Numbered from the stretch's first letter, positions 8,359 to 16,894 are shown. The stretch: 47,035 nt of DNA from JBBSOW01 sp038259365 (GCA_038259365.1 JBBSOW010000017.1:1-47035), one strand, 5' to 3'. Numbers and translations: made by a program. Notes: generated by a model not told the origin, from the letters alone.

Positions 8359-9149
8359 GGGTCCTTTTTCGTGGAAGGGGACATCGGCGTCGGTGTCGAG
8401 CGGACCATGTCGAGGAACGGCCCGATGATGTCGATGGGCAGGGGGAAGACGACCGTAGAGTTCTGATCGGCGCCGAGCTCGAGCAAGGTCTGCAGATAGC
8501 GCAGTTGGAGGCTGGCCGGGCTCTCGCTAAGTGTTTTCGCGGCGTCGCGCAGCTCGGCCGAGGCCTGCAGCTCGCCGCGAGCGCTGATCACCTTGGCCCG
8601 CCGTTCCCGCTCGGCCTCGGCCTCGCGCGCCATGGCCCGCTGCATCGCCTCGGGGATCTCGACGTCCTTGATCTCGACGACAGAAACCTCCACGCCCCAC
8701 GGCTCGGTCTGGGCGGCAATGGACGCGGCGAGCTCCTCGTTGAGATCGGGTCGATGGGCGAGCAGGGTATCCAGGTCGACGCGGCCGACGATCGAGCGCA
8801 GCGTCGTCTGGGCGATCTGGGATGTCGCGACCGCATAGTTCTCCACCGTCATGACCGACTGCACGGGGTCGACGACGCGGAACAGGACGACCGCGTTCAC
8901 GCGCGCGGGCACGTTGTCCCGGGTGATGACCTCCTGCGGCGGGATCGTCAGTGTCACGATGCGCAAATCCACGCGGATCAGCTTGTCCAGACCGGGCACG
9001 AGGAGCCGCACCCCGGGGCCCAGCGGTGCGCGGAGCCGGCCCAGCCGGAACGCGACGCCGCGCTCGTACTCGCGCAGGACGCGTAGCGATGCGACGGCCA
9101 CGGCGGCGATGACCACCACGACGACGAGCGCGATGATGCCCCCCGTCAT
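8355..9149 (-). CDS. Slipin / stomatin-like SPFH (band 7) protein
   Basis: 264 residues: one N-terminal transmembrane helix (about 4-24), then an SPFH/band-7 domain (RVLREYERGVAFRLGR, IPPQEVITRDNVPARVNAVV) and an alpha-helical tail with AMQRAMAREAEAERERRAK. Slipins form oligomeric membrane scaffolds and can be partnered with NfeD-like proteins. No NfeD is present; the downstream two-helix protein may take that place (inference). It overlaps both neighbours by four bases (ATGA), so it is translationally coupled within the norZ operon. Confidence 0.9.
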   Translation of the reverse strand: MTGGIIALVVVVVIAAVAVASLRVLREYERGVAFRLGRLRAPLGPGVRLLVPGLDKLIRVDLRIVTLTIPPQEVITRDNVPARVNAVVLFRVVDPVQSVMTVENYAVATSQIAQTTLRSIVGRVDLDTLLAHRPDLNEELAASIAAQTEPWGVEVSVVEIKDVEIPEAMQRAMAREAEAERERRAKVISARGELQASAELRDAAKTLSESPASLQLRYLQTLLELGADQNSTVVFPLPIDIIGPFLDMVRSTPTPMSPSTKKDP

Positions 9150-9856
9150 TCGAGGCCCTCATCAGTGGCGGCCCGGCGATCGGATCGGTAGCTCGAGTGC
9201 GGCGTGGCCGCGCCGCTGGTGCCGCGCACGGACCGGTAGCTCGTGCGGCGTCGAACGACGGTCGAGGCCGCGGCCTCGCGCTCGAGAACCGTTTCGTCTA
9301 GGGATCGGCGGGCCATCTCCGGCGGAACGAAGACCGGGGTCCGCCGCAGGTGCGACCACAGTGGCAGGCTCGCGAGAACGGCCCCCAGCACGGCAACGCC
9401 CAGGACGAGCATGGCGACGGGTCCCGGCCGAGTGAGCGAGACGGCGACCGGCCAGACCAGCCCGAGGACGACGACCGCACACGCGATCCCGCGATGGAAT
9501 CGGGCCGCTTCCGACGCCGGCCACGAATCGACCGCACGCTGCACCTCGCGTCCCGAGTGCGACGAGGTGCACGTGTCTTTGACCGGGCAGGCGTTGCACA
9601 CCGACGGCAGCCCGCGGTAGCGCATGACGCGGTTGTCCGGGTCGAAGGACTGCGGCCACAGCCACTGATCTTCTGGGCACTTCCACGCGTCGTGATTCTC
9701 GTGGTAGGTGAATCCGCCCGAAGCCCCGCCCTCGGCGACCGACGCCGCTCGACGGGCGAGACCATCGATGACGTAGGCGAGCCCCACGAGCGCGAAGGAG
9801 TACGCCGCAGCCATCCACACCTCGATGCCGACCGAGGACAGCCAGGACCCGATCAT
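9146..9856 (-). CDS. Membrane protein with a four-cysteine metal-site motif, norZ-linked
   Basis: 236 residues. One N-terminal helix (about 14-32), a soluble segment with C60-x26-C87-x2-C90-x5-C96 (KCPED ... VCNACPVKDTC), then two more helices (about 110-132 and 137-160) and a basic Ser/Arg-rich tail. The cysteine spacing resembles small zinc ribbons, including the one in some DDE transposases, but an Fe-S site is also possible. No transposase catalytic domain is present. The start codon overlaps the norZ stop by four bases, so it is made with the NO reductase. Function unknown; a redox, electron-transfer or assembly role for NorZ is inference. Confidence 0.75.
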   Translation of the reverse strand: MIGSWLSSVGIEVWMAAAYSFALVGLAYVIDGLARRAASVAEGGASGGFTYHENHDAWKCPEDQWLWPQSFDPDNRVMRYRGLPSVCNACPVKDTCTSSHSGREVQRAVDSWPASEAARFHRGIACAVVVLGLVWPVAVSLTRPGPVAMLVLGVAVLGAVLASLPLWSHLRRTPVFVPPEMARRSLDETVLEREAAASTVVRRRTSYRSVRGTSGAATPHSSYRSDRRAATDEGLE

Positions 9857-12294
9857 GTCCGGTCCGGCCGGTCGCGCCGTTTGTCGGAGCCGTAACGGCG
9901 TCGCGACGGTGGCAGCTCCTCGGTCGCCGTCGAGGCCGCGGCGGACGTGCCGATCGCTGCGGACGCTGCCGGTAGTCCGGTTCGGTCCTCCCGGGCCTCA
10001 GCGGTCTCCTCGACGTAGAGCGTCTCCGGTGGCATCTCGGTGGCCGTGGCCTTGATGCCGTGGCGGATGCCCAGCCAGGTGATCCAGAGAAACGGCAGGA
10101 CGCCCCCGATGATGATGGTGAGGTCGCCCGGCATGCGCATCCATTCGAGGACGGCGTTACCCGGTTGGGTGATGTAGCCGAGGGTGCGCGCCTCGTAGTA
10201 ACCGTCGTTGACCGAATGGTAGAGCTGGAGGATCCCCAGCGGCAGCAGGGTCACGAACATCATCCAGGCTAGCCCGATGTTCATCGACCAGAAGCAGATC
10301 TTCGCCAACCTGTCGGACCACTTGTCCGCCGGAATGATGTAGCGCAGGGCGAACAGCGCGAGACCGACCGCGAGCATCCCGTACACCCCCATCATCGCGC
10401 CGTGCGCGTGGTTGGCGGTCAAGGCGGTGCCGATCTGGTAGTACGACACGATCGGCAGGTTCACCAAGAAACCGAACACGCCGGCGCCGACGAAGTTCCA
10501 GAAGCCGACAGCGACGAGGAACATCACCGCCCAGCGGTGGGGGAAGGGGGCGGTGGGGCGCGTCGGTTGCCGGGAACCGAGCTGCAAGAACGTCCATGCC
10601 TCCGCGGTCAGGAACGTCAGCGGGATGACTTCGAGGGCGGAGAAGAAGGCGCCGAGCGCGGTGTGCTCGACGGGGGTGCCCGAGAAGTACAGGTGGTGCA
10701 TCGTGCCGATGACGCCGCCCGCGGAGTACAAGATGATGTCGAGCAGGATGATCTGGATCGCGATCTTGCGGCGCACGACGCCGAGCATGACGAAGATGTA
10801 GGCCACCATCACGGTCGTGAACAGCTCGAGGAAGTCCTCGACCCACAGGTGCACGACCCAGAATCTCCAGAATTCGGCGACTGTCAGGGCGGTCCGCGTG
10901 CCGGCGAGCATGCCCACCGCGTAGAAGCCGGGGATGGCCAGACCCGAATAGAGGAAGAGCCAGGGCATGTTGAGCTTGTGTTCGGTCTTCAACCGGGAGC
11001 GGATGCCGCGATAGACGATGGCGATCCAGAGGAACAGCCCAACGATGAGGAGTGCCTGCCAGAACCTCGGCAGATCGAGGTACTCCCACTGCTGATCGAA
11101 GAAGATCGAACCCTTGGCCCATTCGGGGCCGTAGATGCTGATGGCTTCGCCGGTCATCGACCCCACAACGACGAGCACGAGCGCCCCAAGCAGCCCCCAG
11201 GCCAGCCAGTGCTGGCGCCGGGGTTCGCGGCCCGCGATGATCGGGGCGAGAAAGATGCCCGCGGCGAGGAACGCCGCCGCGGTCCAGAGCAGCGATAGCT
11301 GAACGTGCCAGGTCCGGGCGAGGTTGAATGGCAGGATCCGGGCGAGGTCGAGACCGAAGAACGCGGTGAGGTCGGCGCGATAGTGCTCGATCGCTCCCCC
11401 GAGCAGGGACTGCACGAGGAAGAGCGCGGCCACGACGAAGAAGAACCAGGCCGTGACCTTCTGCGCCTTGGTGATCTCGACCTCCCCGGGCTGGCGGAAG
11501 GCGAGCGTCGGCAGTTCGGAGGCGTGCCAGCCGATGTTGTTACTCCACCGACCGAAGACGGCGAAGAGGATACCGAGGCCGACGAGCAGGGCGGTCAGCG
11601 ACAGGCCGGACCAGACGAGGATGTCGGCGGTCGGGGTGTTGTCCACGCGCGGCTCGGGCGGCCAGTTGTTGGTGTAGGAGTAGTCGTGTCCGGGCCGCTC
11701 CGCCGCGCTGGCCCACGCCGTCCAGGAAAAGAACGCCGTCAGCTCATGGATGTCTTGAGGATCGGTGATCATCTTGGGGAGCAGGCCGTATTTGGTGCTG
11801 TCGGTGCCGAAGAAGTCGGCGTAGTAGGCCTTCAGGTCGCCGAACGCCGCGATCTGTTCGGCGGTGAACTGCAGCTCTCCCGTCGACTCGTCATACCGAT
11901 TGGCGCGGAGCATTCGCTTGGTCGCCTCGATCGGCTCCTGCTGGCCGGCGTCTTGCAGCTGCTTCTTGATGTTCTCCGACGACAGGCGCAGGTATTGCGC
12001 CGTGTAGTCGGGCCCGAGGTAGGCGCCGTGGCCCATGACCGAGCCGTATTGCTGCAGGCCGCGCCGCAAGAAGATCTGCTGCCCCGACGTGATGTCCTCG
12101 TGGGAGTAGACCGTCTCACCGCTCGGTCCGGTGACCGCGGCCGGCACGGGCATCGAATCGGTATAGGTGCGGACCGCGAGGATCCCCATGACGAGGAAAC
12201 CGAAAACGAGGACGAGGCCAACACCCTGGATCCAACCCTTCGACAGGTCCAGTTCGGCGCGGCCGACCTCTTTCACGCGTGCGTTCTCAGACAT
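9853..12294 (-). CDS. norZ: Quinol-dependent nitric oxide reductase (qNOR)
   Basis: Single-subunit heme-copper-family NO reductase of 813 residues that reduces two NO to N2O with quinol electrons, used for NO detoxification or denitrification. The N-terminal NorC-like extension (SGQQIFLRRGLQQYGSVMGH) follows one transmembrane helix; the NorB part has about 12 more helices with metal-ligand motifs VVHLWVEDFLELFTTVMVAY, GTMHHLYF and ANHAHGAMMGVYG. The C-terminus has a roughly 60-residue hydrophilic tail. The start at 12294 (MSENARVKEV) is preferred over 12345 because the shorter form begins at the usual N-terminus and has AGGGA just upstream. It is the first gene of a four-gene overlapping operon. 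Confidence 0.96.
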   Translation of the reverse strand: MSENARVKEVGRAELDLSKGWIQGVGLVLVFGFLVMGILAVRTYTDSMPVPAAVTGPSGETVYSHEDITSGQQIFLRRGLQQYGSVMGHGAYLGPDYTAQYLRLSSENIKKQLQDAGQQEPIEATKRMLRANRYDESTGELQFTAEQIAAFGDLKAYYADFFGTDSTKYGLLPKMITDPQDIHELTAFFSWTAWASAAERPGHDYSYTNNWPPEPRVDNTPTADILVWSGLSLTALLVGLGILFAVFGRWSNNIGWHASELPTLAFRQPGEVEITKAQKVTAWFFFVVAALFLVQSLLGGAIEHYRADLTAFFGLDLARILPFNLARTWHVQLSLLWTAAAFLAAGIFLAPIIAGREPRRQHWLAWGLLGALVLVVVGSMTGEAISIYGPEWAKGSIFFDQQWEYLDLPRFWQALLIVGLFLWIAIVYRGIRSRLKTEHKLNMPWLFLYSGLAIPGFYAVGMLAGTRTALTVAEFWRFWVVHLWVEDFLELFTTVMVAYIFVMLGVVRRKIAIQIILLDIILYSAGGVIGTMHHLYFSGTPVEHTALGAFFSALEVIPLTFLTAEAWTFLQLGSRQPTRPTAPFPHRWAVMFLVAVGFWNFVGAGVFGFLVNLPIVSYYQIGTALTANHAHGAMMGVYGMLAVGLALFALRYIIPADKWSDRLAKICFWSMNIGLAWMMFVTLLPLGILQLYHSVNDGYYEARTLGYITQPGNAVLEWMRMPGDLTIIIGGVLPFLWITWLGIRHGIKATATEMPPETLYVEETAEAREDRTGLPAASAAIGTSAAASTATEELPPSRRRYGSDKRRDRPDRT

Positions 12295-12357
12295 GGGAGT
12301 CCCTAGGAGAGTGACAGTTGGAGCCTTGTAAAGCACCGTATCCACTGGGGGGAGCGT

Positions 12358-12385
12358 CCGGGAAGGGACGAAGGTCCCTTCCCGG
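12358..12385. promoter_or_regulatory. Perfect 12-bp inverted repeat upstream of norZ
   Basis: Arms CCGGGAAGGGAC and GTCCCTTCCCGG with a GAAG spacer, 64 bp upstream of the norZ start and 72 bp after the monooxygenase stop on the same strand. It could be a T-less terminator for the upstream gene, a leader hairpin or an operator for norZ. The sequence alone does not decide. Confidence 0.6.
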
Positions 12386-12456
12386 TGAGGAGTGTGCGTA
12401 TTGATCCGGACGACCGCGGTAGGAATATCCGGGCCCCGAACCGCTCGACAAACCCA

Positions 12457-13473
12457 TCAAGCCAGGCGCGCGAATCGACGCAGCGCGGCCTCGCGGAGGG
12501 CGGTGGAACGTCTCGAGAGGGCGAGCCTCATGATCGCCGCCGACGCCGCCCGCGCCGCCTGGGTCTTCGCCGTCCGGCGGGTGTTGTAGCGACGCAGCGC
12601 ACGGTCGATGTCGAGGCTGTTGAGCGCGGCGCCGAGGACGTCGTCGTCGACGATCGACTCGCACGCGCCACGGCCGAGGTTGGGGGTCATGGCGTGGGCG
12701 GCGTCGCCGATGAGCACGACCCGTCCCCGAGAGTAGGAGCGCATCGGCGGAGCGACCCAGATCCGCTGAGCCAGCGTGGAGCCTAAGGTCGCCGCCGCAA
12801 GCACGGCGACGACGGCGGGCGCAGCACCGTCGAAGCATCGCCGCGCGTCCGTGAGGGCCTCGGCAACGTCAACCGAACGCGGTCCGAGAACGCTCCGGTA
12901 GGCGCAGAACCAGTTGGTGCGCTCCCCGGGTACTGCGGTGATGCCGAAGAGCTTTTCCTCGCCCCAGTACTCCCCGTGTCCCGCCATAGCGCCCGGGACC
13001 AGGCCGCGTACGGCCAGATACGGCGTCGCGGTGGAGGCGGCCCCTTCTCCCCAGGCTGATCGGCGGACGAGGCTGTGGACCCCATCGGCTCCCACCACCA
13101 GATCGGCGCCCACCGACCTCGGATCATCGAGACGAGCCGTGACCCGGGTGAGCGAATCGGGCAACCCCCGTTCGAGTTCCCGGACGAGATCGCTCCTGGC
13201 GACCAGCCGCCCAGAGTCGGCGACAACAGAGATGAGAGCCTCCCCCGTCATGGTGTGAAGCGATCCGGCGACATCCACGGCGCTCTCGAGCACCCCCGCG
13301 GCTCCCATTCGGGACAGGGCCCGTTGGGCGCCCGGCCACATCGCCAGGGCGGTGGGCAGGCCGTACCGGCCGGGTTGTTGCTCATAGAGGGTGACGTCGA
13401 AGCGATCGGGGTCGAGGATGGTGGCCAGGGCCAGACCCGCGATCCCGCCGCCCACGATGGCGATCCGGTTCAT
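12457..13473 (-). CDS. FAD-dependent monooxygenase (UbiH/salicylate hydroxylase-like)
   Basis: 338-residue class A flavoprotein monooxygenase-like enzyme. It has the N-terminal dinucleotide motif IAIVGGGIAGLALA (GxGxxG), the middle DG-type motif LVVGADGVHSLVRR and the third FAD motif VVLIGDAAHAMTPNLGRGA. Such enzymes use NAD(P)H and O2 to hydroxylate or epoxidise aromatic or polyketide-like substrates; the substrate cannot be read from the sequence. It stands alone between sigma-factor and norZ genes on the minus strand, 40 bp after the sigma gene. The C-terminus is short compared with the phenol-hydroxylase branch. Confidence 0.88.
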   Translation of the reverse strand: MNRIAIVGGGIAGLALATILDPDRFDVTLYEQQPGRYGLPTALAMWPGAQRALSRMGAAGVLESAVDVAGSLHTMTGEALISVVADSGRLVARSDLVRELERGLPDSLTRVTARLDDPRSVGADLVVGADGVHSLVRRSAWGEGAASTATPYLAVRGLVPGAMAGHGEYWGEEKLFGITAVPGERTNWFCAYRSVLGPRSVDVAEALTDARRCFDGAAPAVVAVLAAATLGSTLAQRIWVAPPMRSYSRGRVVLIGDAAHAMTPNLGRGACESIVDDDVLGAALNSLDIDRALRRYNTRRTAKTQAARAASAAIMRLALSRRSTALREAALRRFARLA

Positions 13474-13513
13474 GGCGCGATCCTAGATCGGGTGATTTCT
13501 GGCCCCGTCAAGG

Positions 13514-14353
13514 CTAGGCCGCCGTGTTCGGGCGCTCCCGCTCGACGACGATTCCGCGCAACTGATCGAGCGCCTGCAACTCGACGCGCCGAACCTCGCG
13601 CACGCTGACCCCCTGAAGCCTGGCCACCACCCCCCGCGGCTGGGCGACGCCGCGAAAACCGAACCGGAGTTCGACCAGGCGTCGCTGGCGCGGGCTGAGC
13701 AGGGCGAGGAGCGCCCGCACGTCACCCTCGTCCTCACCCAGCTCGTCGGCGACGACGGCGACATCGCCCACGTCATCGAGGCGCTCGCGCTGCAGGTGGG
13801 CGAGGTCTCGCGCCCACGATCGAGTCAGCCCCAGGTCCGCGCCCGCCTCCACGACCCCGACTTCGCGGTGTTCGCGCTGGGTCAGCTCGCCCTGATGTTG
13901 CAGCAATAGGCGAAGTTTCGCGATCCGGGCCAATGGCAGCTCGATGCCGCCGAGGCGGGTCTGGGCGGCCTGCAGGATGCGGCTCTTGATCCAGGCCATC
14001 GCGTACGTGGAGAACCGGCAGCCGCGTTGGTGATCGAAACGCTGCAGCGCCTCCACCAGACCCAGGAACCCCTCCTGAAAGAGTTCGTCCTCGTCGAGAC
14101 CCGTGCGCCGGGCCGTGGCGTTGGCCGCCAGACCCACCAGCCCCAGGTTGGCCAGCAAAAACTCCGACTTCGCCCGTTCCCCCACGGCCACCAGCTCGGC
14201 CAACTCGGCCGCGTCGGCCGCATCGGTATCGGGAGGATCGGCTCGTCCTAAGACCAACAGATGGTGGGCCAAGACCCCGGCCTCGATCTCTTGAGCCAGG
14301 CGCGTTTCGCGCTCCTCGTCGAGCAGTTCGGTGTGCAGGTGCGAGTTTCTCAT
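13514..14353 (-). CDS. RNA polymerase sigma factor, sigma-70 family (non-principal)
   Basis: 279 residues. A region 1.2-like segment (LLDEERETRLAQEIEAG) is followed by region 2 (LANLGLVGLAANATA, DEDELFQEGFLGLVEALQRF, GCRFSTYAMAWIKSRI) and a region 4 with LSPRQRRLVELRFGF and GVSVREVRRVELQALDQL. Region 2.4 and the region-4 recognition helix differ from principal sigma factors, suggesting an alternative group 2/3 factor. The start at 14353 (MRNSHLHTEL) has AAGGTG at proper spacing. It lies directly downstream of dnaG on the same strand, an arrangement like the dnaG-rpoD pair of the macromolecular-synthesis operon. Confidence 0.88.
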   Translation of the reverse strand: MRNSHLHTELLDEERETRLAQEIEAGVLAHHLLVLGRADPPDTDAADAAELAELVAVGERAKSEFLLANLGLVGLAANATARRTGLDEDELFQEGFLGLVEALQRFDHQRGCRFSTYAMAWIKSRILQAAQTRLGGIELPLARIAKLRLLLQHQGELTQREHREVGVVEAGADLGLTRSWARDLAHLQRERLDDVGDVAVVADELGEDEGDVRALLALLSPRQRRLVELRFGFRGVAQPRGVVARLQGVSVREVRRVELQALDQLRGIVVERERPNTAA

Positions 14354-14472
14354 ACTGTCACCTTGGCCGCCGATCCCCCGCTCGCCACGGTTGTACACAG
14401 GCCGGCCTCGGACAACACGGCGACAACACAAGTGGTGTGCACCGGCTCACAGGCGGGCCAGCGGTGAGATCC

Positions 14473-16335
14473 TCAGTCGGCGTCGAAGCTGTCGTGGTGC
14501 AGCTGGCGGCGGCGCTGTTCCAGGCCCAACAGCTCGGAGAACATCTGGTTGTAGCGGGTGGTCTGTTCCACCGGGTTGGTGCGCTGCAGCTTCGACTTCA
14601 GGTCCGCGATCTCGCGCGAGGCGGTCAGCAACCGCAGCCTGGAGCAGTAGGCCGCGGCGTAGCGGGCGTCCGGCTCCGTCATCAGCGGCTCCACCGACAA
14701 CGCCACCACCAGGCCCGCCAGGCCGGGATCGCCCACGCTCTCGCGGACCCGCTGACTCCGCTCCTTGCCGGGGCCGGCCTGCTCGACACCGGCGAAGATG
14801 CTCCGGTAGGCGGGATGGGTGAAGTCGGCTTCTTCGACGCCGTAGCTCCCTGACGGAAACAGCTCGGGATGCTGCAGCAACAGTTTGCAGGTACCCCGCT
14901 CCACCTCGAGGCGGCGGTCGTCGGGCTCCGGCAACCCCATCGAGGCCCGCGCATCGTCCGCCGGCTCGGGCTCGGGCTCGTCGTCTCGCCGCGACTGTGT
15001 CGGGCTGGCCTTGGCCGGCGCCGACCGGACCCGAGTGAACTCGCGGCGCACCTCGTCGGGATCCATCCCTAAGATTCCCGCCAGCTCGTGGGCGTATCCG
15101 CTGACCAGGCTGGTGTCGCGGATGCTGGACACGAGCGGCGCGGCGGCGCGCAGGGCCGCGAGCCGGCCGTCGACGCGATCCAGATCGAACTGATCGACGA
15201 CGTTGGTCATGACGAACTTGTACAGCGGTACCCGCCTGGCCACGAGCTCGCGCACCGCGGCGTCCCCGTGCTGCAGGCGCAGATCGCACGGGTCGAGCCC
15301 GGTCGGCTCGATGGCCACGTAGGTCTGGCTGATGAACCTCTGCTCGCCCTTGAACACCTTCAGCGCGGCGTTTTGGCCCGCCTGATCGCCGTCGAAGGTG
15401 AAGATGACCTCGCCGTCGGCGACGTCGGAGTGTCCCATGAGGCGTTGCAGCATCCGCGCGTGATCGTCGCCGAAAGCGGTGCCACACGAGGCCACCGCGG
15501 TCTCGACGCCGGCCAGGTGGGCGGCCATGACGTCGGTGTACCCCTCGACGACGACGGCCTGGTTCCGCTTGCCGATGGGCTGACGGGCCAGATCGAGCCC
15601 GTAGAGCACCTGCGACTTCTTGTACACGGTGGTCTCGGGGGTGTTGATGTACTTGGCCGGCATCCGGTCGTCCTCGAAGATGCGGCGGGCCCCAAAGCCC
15701 AGCACCGACTGTCCCGAATCGCGGATCGGCCACAACAGCCGGGATTGGAAGAAGTCCCAGCCGGCCTCGCGGATCAGCCCCGCCTTAAGTAGTTCGGCGT
15801 TGGAGAAGCCGCGGCCGTTGAGGTGTTGGCGCAGGGCCCGGCCCGTGCGCGGGGCGAACCCGACGCCGAACTTTTCCGCCGACGCGCGGTCGAAGCCGCG
15901 CTGGTCCAAGAACTGCCGCGCCGCCAGCGCGTCGGGGGTGGTGAGCTGTTCGGAGAAGAACTCCGCCGCCAGCTTGTTCGCCTCGAGGATGCGCAGCCGC
16001 TGCCCCGGGACGGGCGCGGGGCCGCCGTCGTCGACGCGACGCAGCTGGACCCCGGCGCGGTCGGCCAGTCGCTCGATGGCCTCGGTGAAGGAGAGGTTGT
16101 CCATCTTCTGCAAGAACGTGATCGCGTCGCCGCCCTCGCCGCACCCGAAGCAGTAGTAGAAACCGCGGGCAGGGGTCACCTGGAAGCTGGGGGTCTTCTC
16201 GTCGTGGAACGGGCACAGGCCCTTCAGCGATCCGCCGCCCGCGTTGCGCAGCGCGACGTGGGTGGAGACCACCTCGTCGATCTTGACGCGGTTGCGGACC
16301 TCCGCCACGTCGTCGTCGTTGATTCTCCCCGCCAC
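14473..16335 (-). CDS. dnaG: DNA primase
   Basis: Primase of 620 residues that makes RNA primers at the replication fork. The N-terminal zinc-binding domain has C41-x2-H44 (CPFHDEKTPSFQV) and C62-x2-C65 (YCFGCGEGGDA). The Toprim catalytic core has VVVEGYTDVMAAH, then FTFDGDQAGQNAALK with the acidic metal ligands. The C-terminal part (about 430-620) is the helicase-binding region. Length and motifs are complete. In actinobacteria dgt normally sits just upstream of dnaG; here dgt is about 19 kb away. Confidence 0.97.
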   Translation of the reverse strand: MAGRINDDDVAEVRNRVKIDEVVSTHVALRNAGGGSLKGLCPFHDEKTPSFQVTPARGFYYCFGCGEGGDAITFLQKMDNLSFTEAIERLADRAGVQLRRVDDGGPAPVPGQRLRILEANKLAAEFFSEQLTTPDALAARQFLDQRGFDRASAEKFGVGFAPRTGRALRQHLNGRGFSNAELLKAGLIREAGWDFFQSRLLWPIRDSGQSVLGFGARRIFEDDRMPAKYINTPETTVYKKSQVLYGLDLARQPIGKRNQAVVVEGYTDVMAAHLAGVETAVASCGTAFGDDHARMLQRLMGHSDVADGEVIFTFDGDQAGQNAALKVFKGEQRFISQTYVAIEPTGLDPCDLRLQHGDAAVRELVARRVPLYKFVMTNVVDQFDLDRVDGRLAALRAAAPLVSSIRDTSLVSGYAHELAGILGMDPDEVRREFTRVRSAPAKASPTQSRRDDEPEPEPADDARASMGLPEPDDRRLEVERGTCKLLLQHPELFPSGSYGVEEADFTHPAYRSIFAGVEQAGPGKERSQRVRESVGDPGLAGLVVALSVEPLMTEPDARYAAAYCSRLRLLTASREIADLKSKLQRTNPVEQTTRYNQMFSELLGLEQRRRQLHHDSFDAD

Positions 16336-16429
16336 GTCGAGGAGTCTAGTGCTGAGGAGTCAGGCCAGCCACGCGAGTTCGGGAACCGCGGCCGAGGGCG
16401 TCGAGAAGACGAACGCGCTGAACGTGGCC

Positions 16430-16648
16430 ATGCACCTGCGTATCGACAGGGATCTCGACGCGCAACTGCGCCAGCGAGCCAGCGAGGCAGGCACCTCCGC
16501 CTCGGCCCTGGTCCGCCGCCTGCTGCGCCAAGGCCGCGCTTGGGACGGCGCGGCCTGCAGCCAACCGCAGACAGGCCAAGCGCCTTCACCGATCAACCGC
16601 CCAGCGCGTTGTGATCCGCAATACCAACCGCGACCCCAAGGAAAATAG
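16430..16648 (+). CDS. Small ribbon-helix-helix (CopG-like) protein
   Basis: 72 residues. Residues 1-40 fit the RHH pattern: strand MHLRIDRDL, helix DAQLRQRASEAGT, then SASALVRRLLRQGRAW, much like the RHH antitoxin at 40647. The rest is low-complexity and polar. The start may be ATG 16430 or GTG 16424; no good ribosome site is visible. It is divergent from dnaG and no toxin-like gene is next to it, so it could be an orphan antitoxin or a small repressor. The short length and odd tail keep confidence moderate. Confidence 0.5.
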   Translation: MHLRIDRDLDAQLRQRASEAGTSASALVRRLLRQGRAWDGAACSQPQTGQAPSPINRPARCDPQYQPRPQGK

Positions 16649-16745
16649 ACAAAGTTGGAGGCACCTCGTTCAAAACGGTCGGTGCCAGCCGGCGGTCCCA
16701 CCGGGCTGGGGTAAGGAGGAGGCGTCGGTTAAGCTGGACTCAAGT

Positions 16746-16838
16746 TACGACAGGGGAGCACCGACCGGTGCTGAGAGTGCGGACACCTTCCGCAGACCCT
16801 CGAACCTGATCCGGTTAGTACCGGCGAAGGAAGTCGGG
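16746..16838 (+). promoter_or_regulatory. TPP riboswitch aptamer (THI element)
   Basis: The conserved aptamer cores are present in order: CAGGGGAGC, GCTGAGAGTGCG, AGACCC, then GAACCTGATCCGGTTAGTACC and GCGAAGGAAGTCG closing helix P1 (CGAC with GTCG). Helix P3 is formed by GTGCGG / CCGCA. It lies upstream of thiB, so thiamine pyrophosphate should switch off transporter synthesis. Confidence 0.95.
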
Positions 16839-16846
16839 AAATTTCT

Positions 16847-16890
16847 CTCCCCACCGCATCAGTGGTGGGCCCTCCTAAGCAATTAGGAGG
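16847..16890 (+). promoter_or_regulatory. Riboswitch expression platform with SD-burying GNRA hairpin
   Basis: CCTCCTAA (16871-16878) pairs perfectly with TTAGGAGG (16883-16890) around a GCAA tetraloop of the GNRA class. The 3' arm is the thiB Shine-Dalgarno site. A preceding hairpin CCCACC / GGTGGG (16850-16869) abuts it. CTCCCC (16847-16852) is complementary to aptamer bases GGGGAG (16753-16758) and could form the TPP-free alternative. An AGGAGGAGG at 16714-16722 could also compete for the anti-SD arm. Translational control is the direct reading; which alternative pairing operates is inference. Confidence 0.75.
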
Positions 16891-16894
16891 AATC

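Noticed and set aside
9146..9856. Transposase remnant because of the cysteine motif
   Set aside because: Only the four-cysteine spacing resembles a transposase zinc ribbon; there is no catalytic domain or terminal repeat, and the gene is coupled to norZ.
10157..11122. Long minus-strand frame inside norZ
   Set aside because: Arg/Asp-rich shadow of norZ without any family motif.
14447..15733. 428-residue frame inside dnaG
   Set aside because: Shadow of dnaG in a neighbouring frame; low-complexity Arg/Gly/Ala composition.
16611..16886. 91-residue frame upstream of thiB
   Set aside because: It reads across the TPP aptamer, whose conserved RNA cores explain the sequence better than coding.
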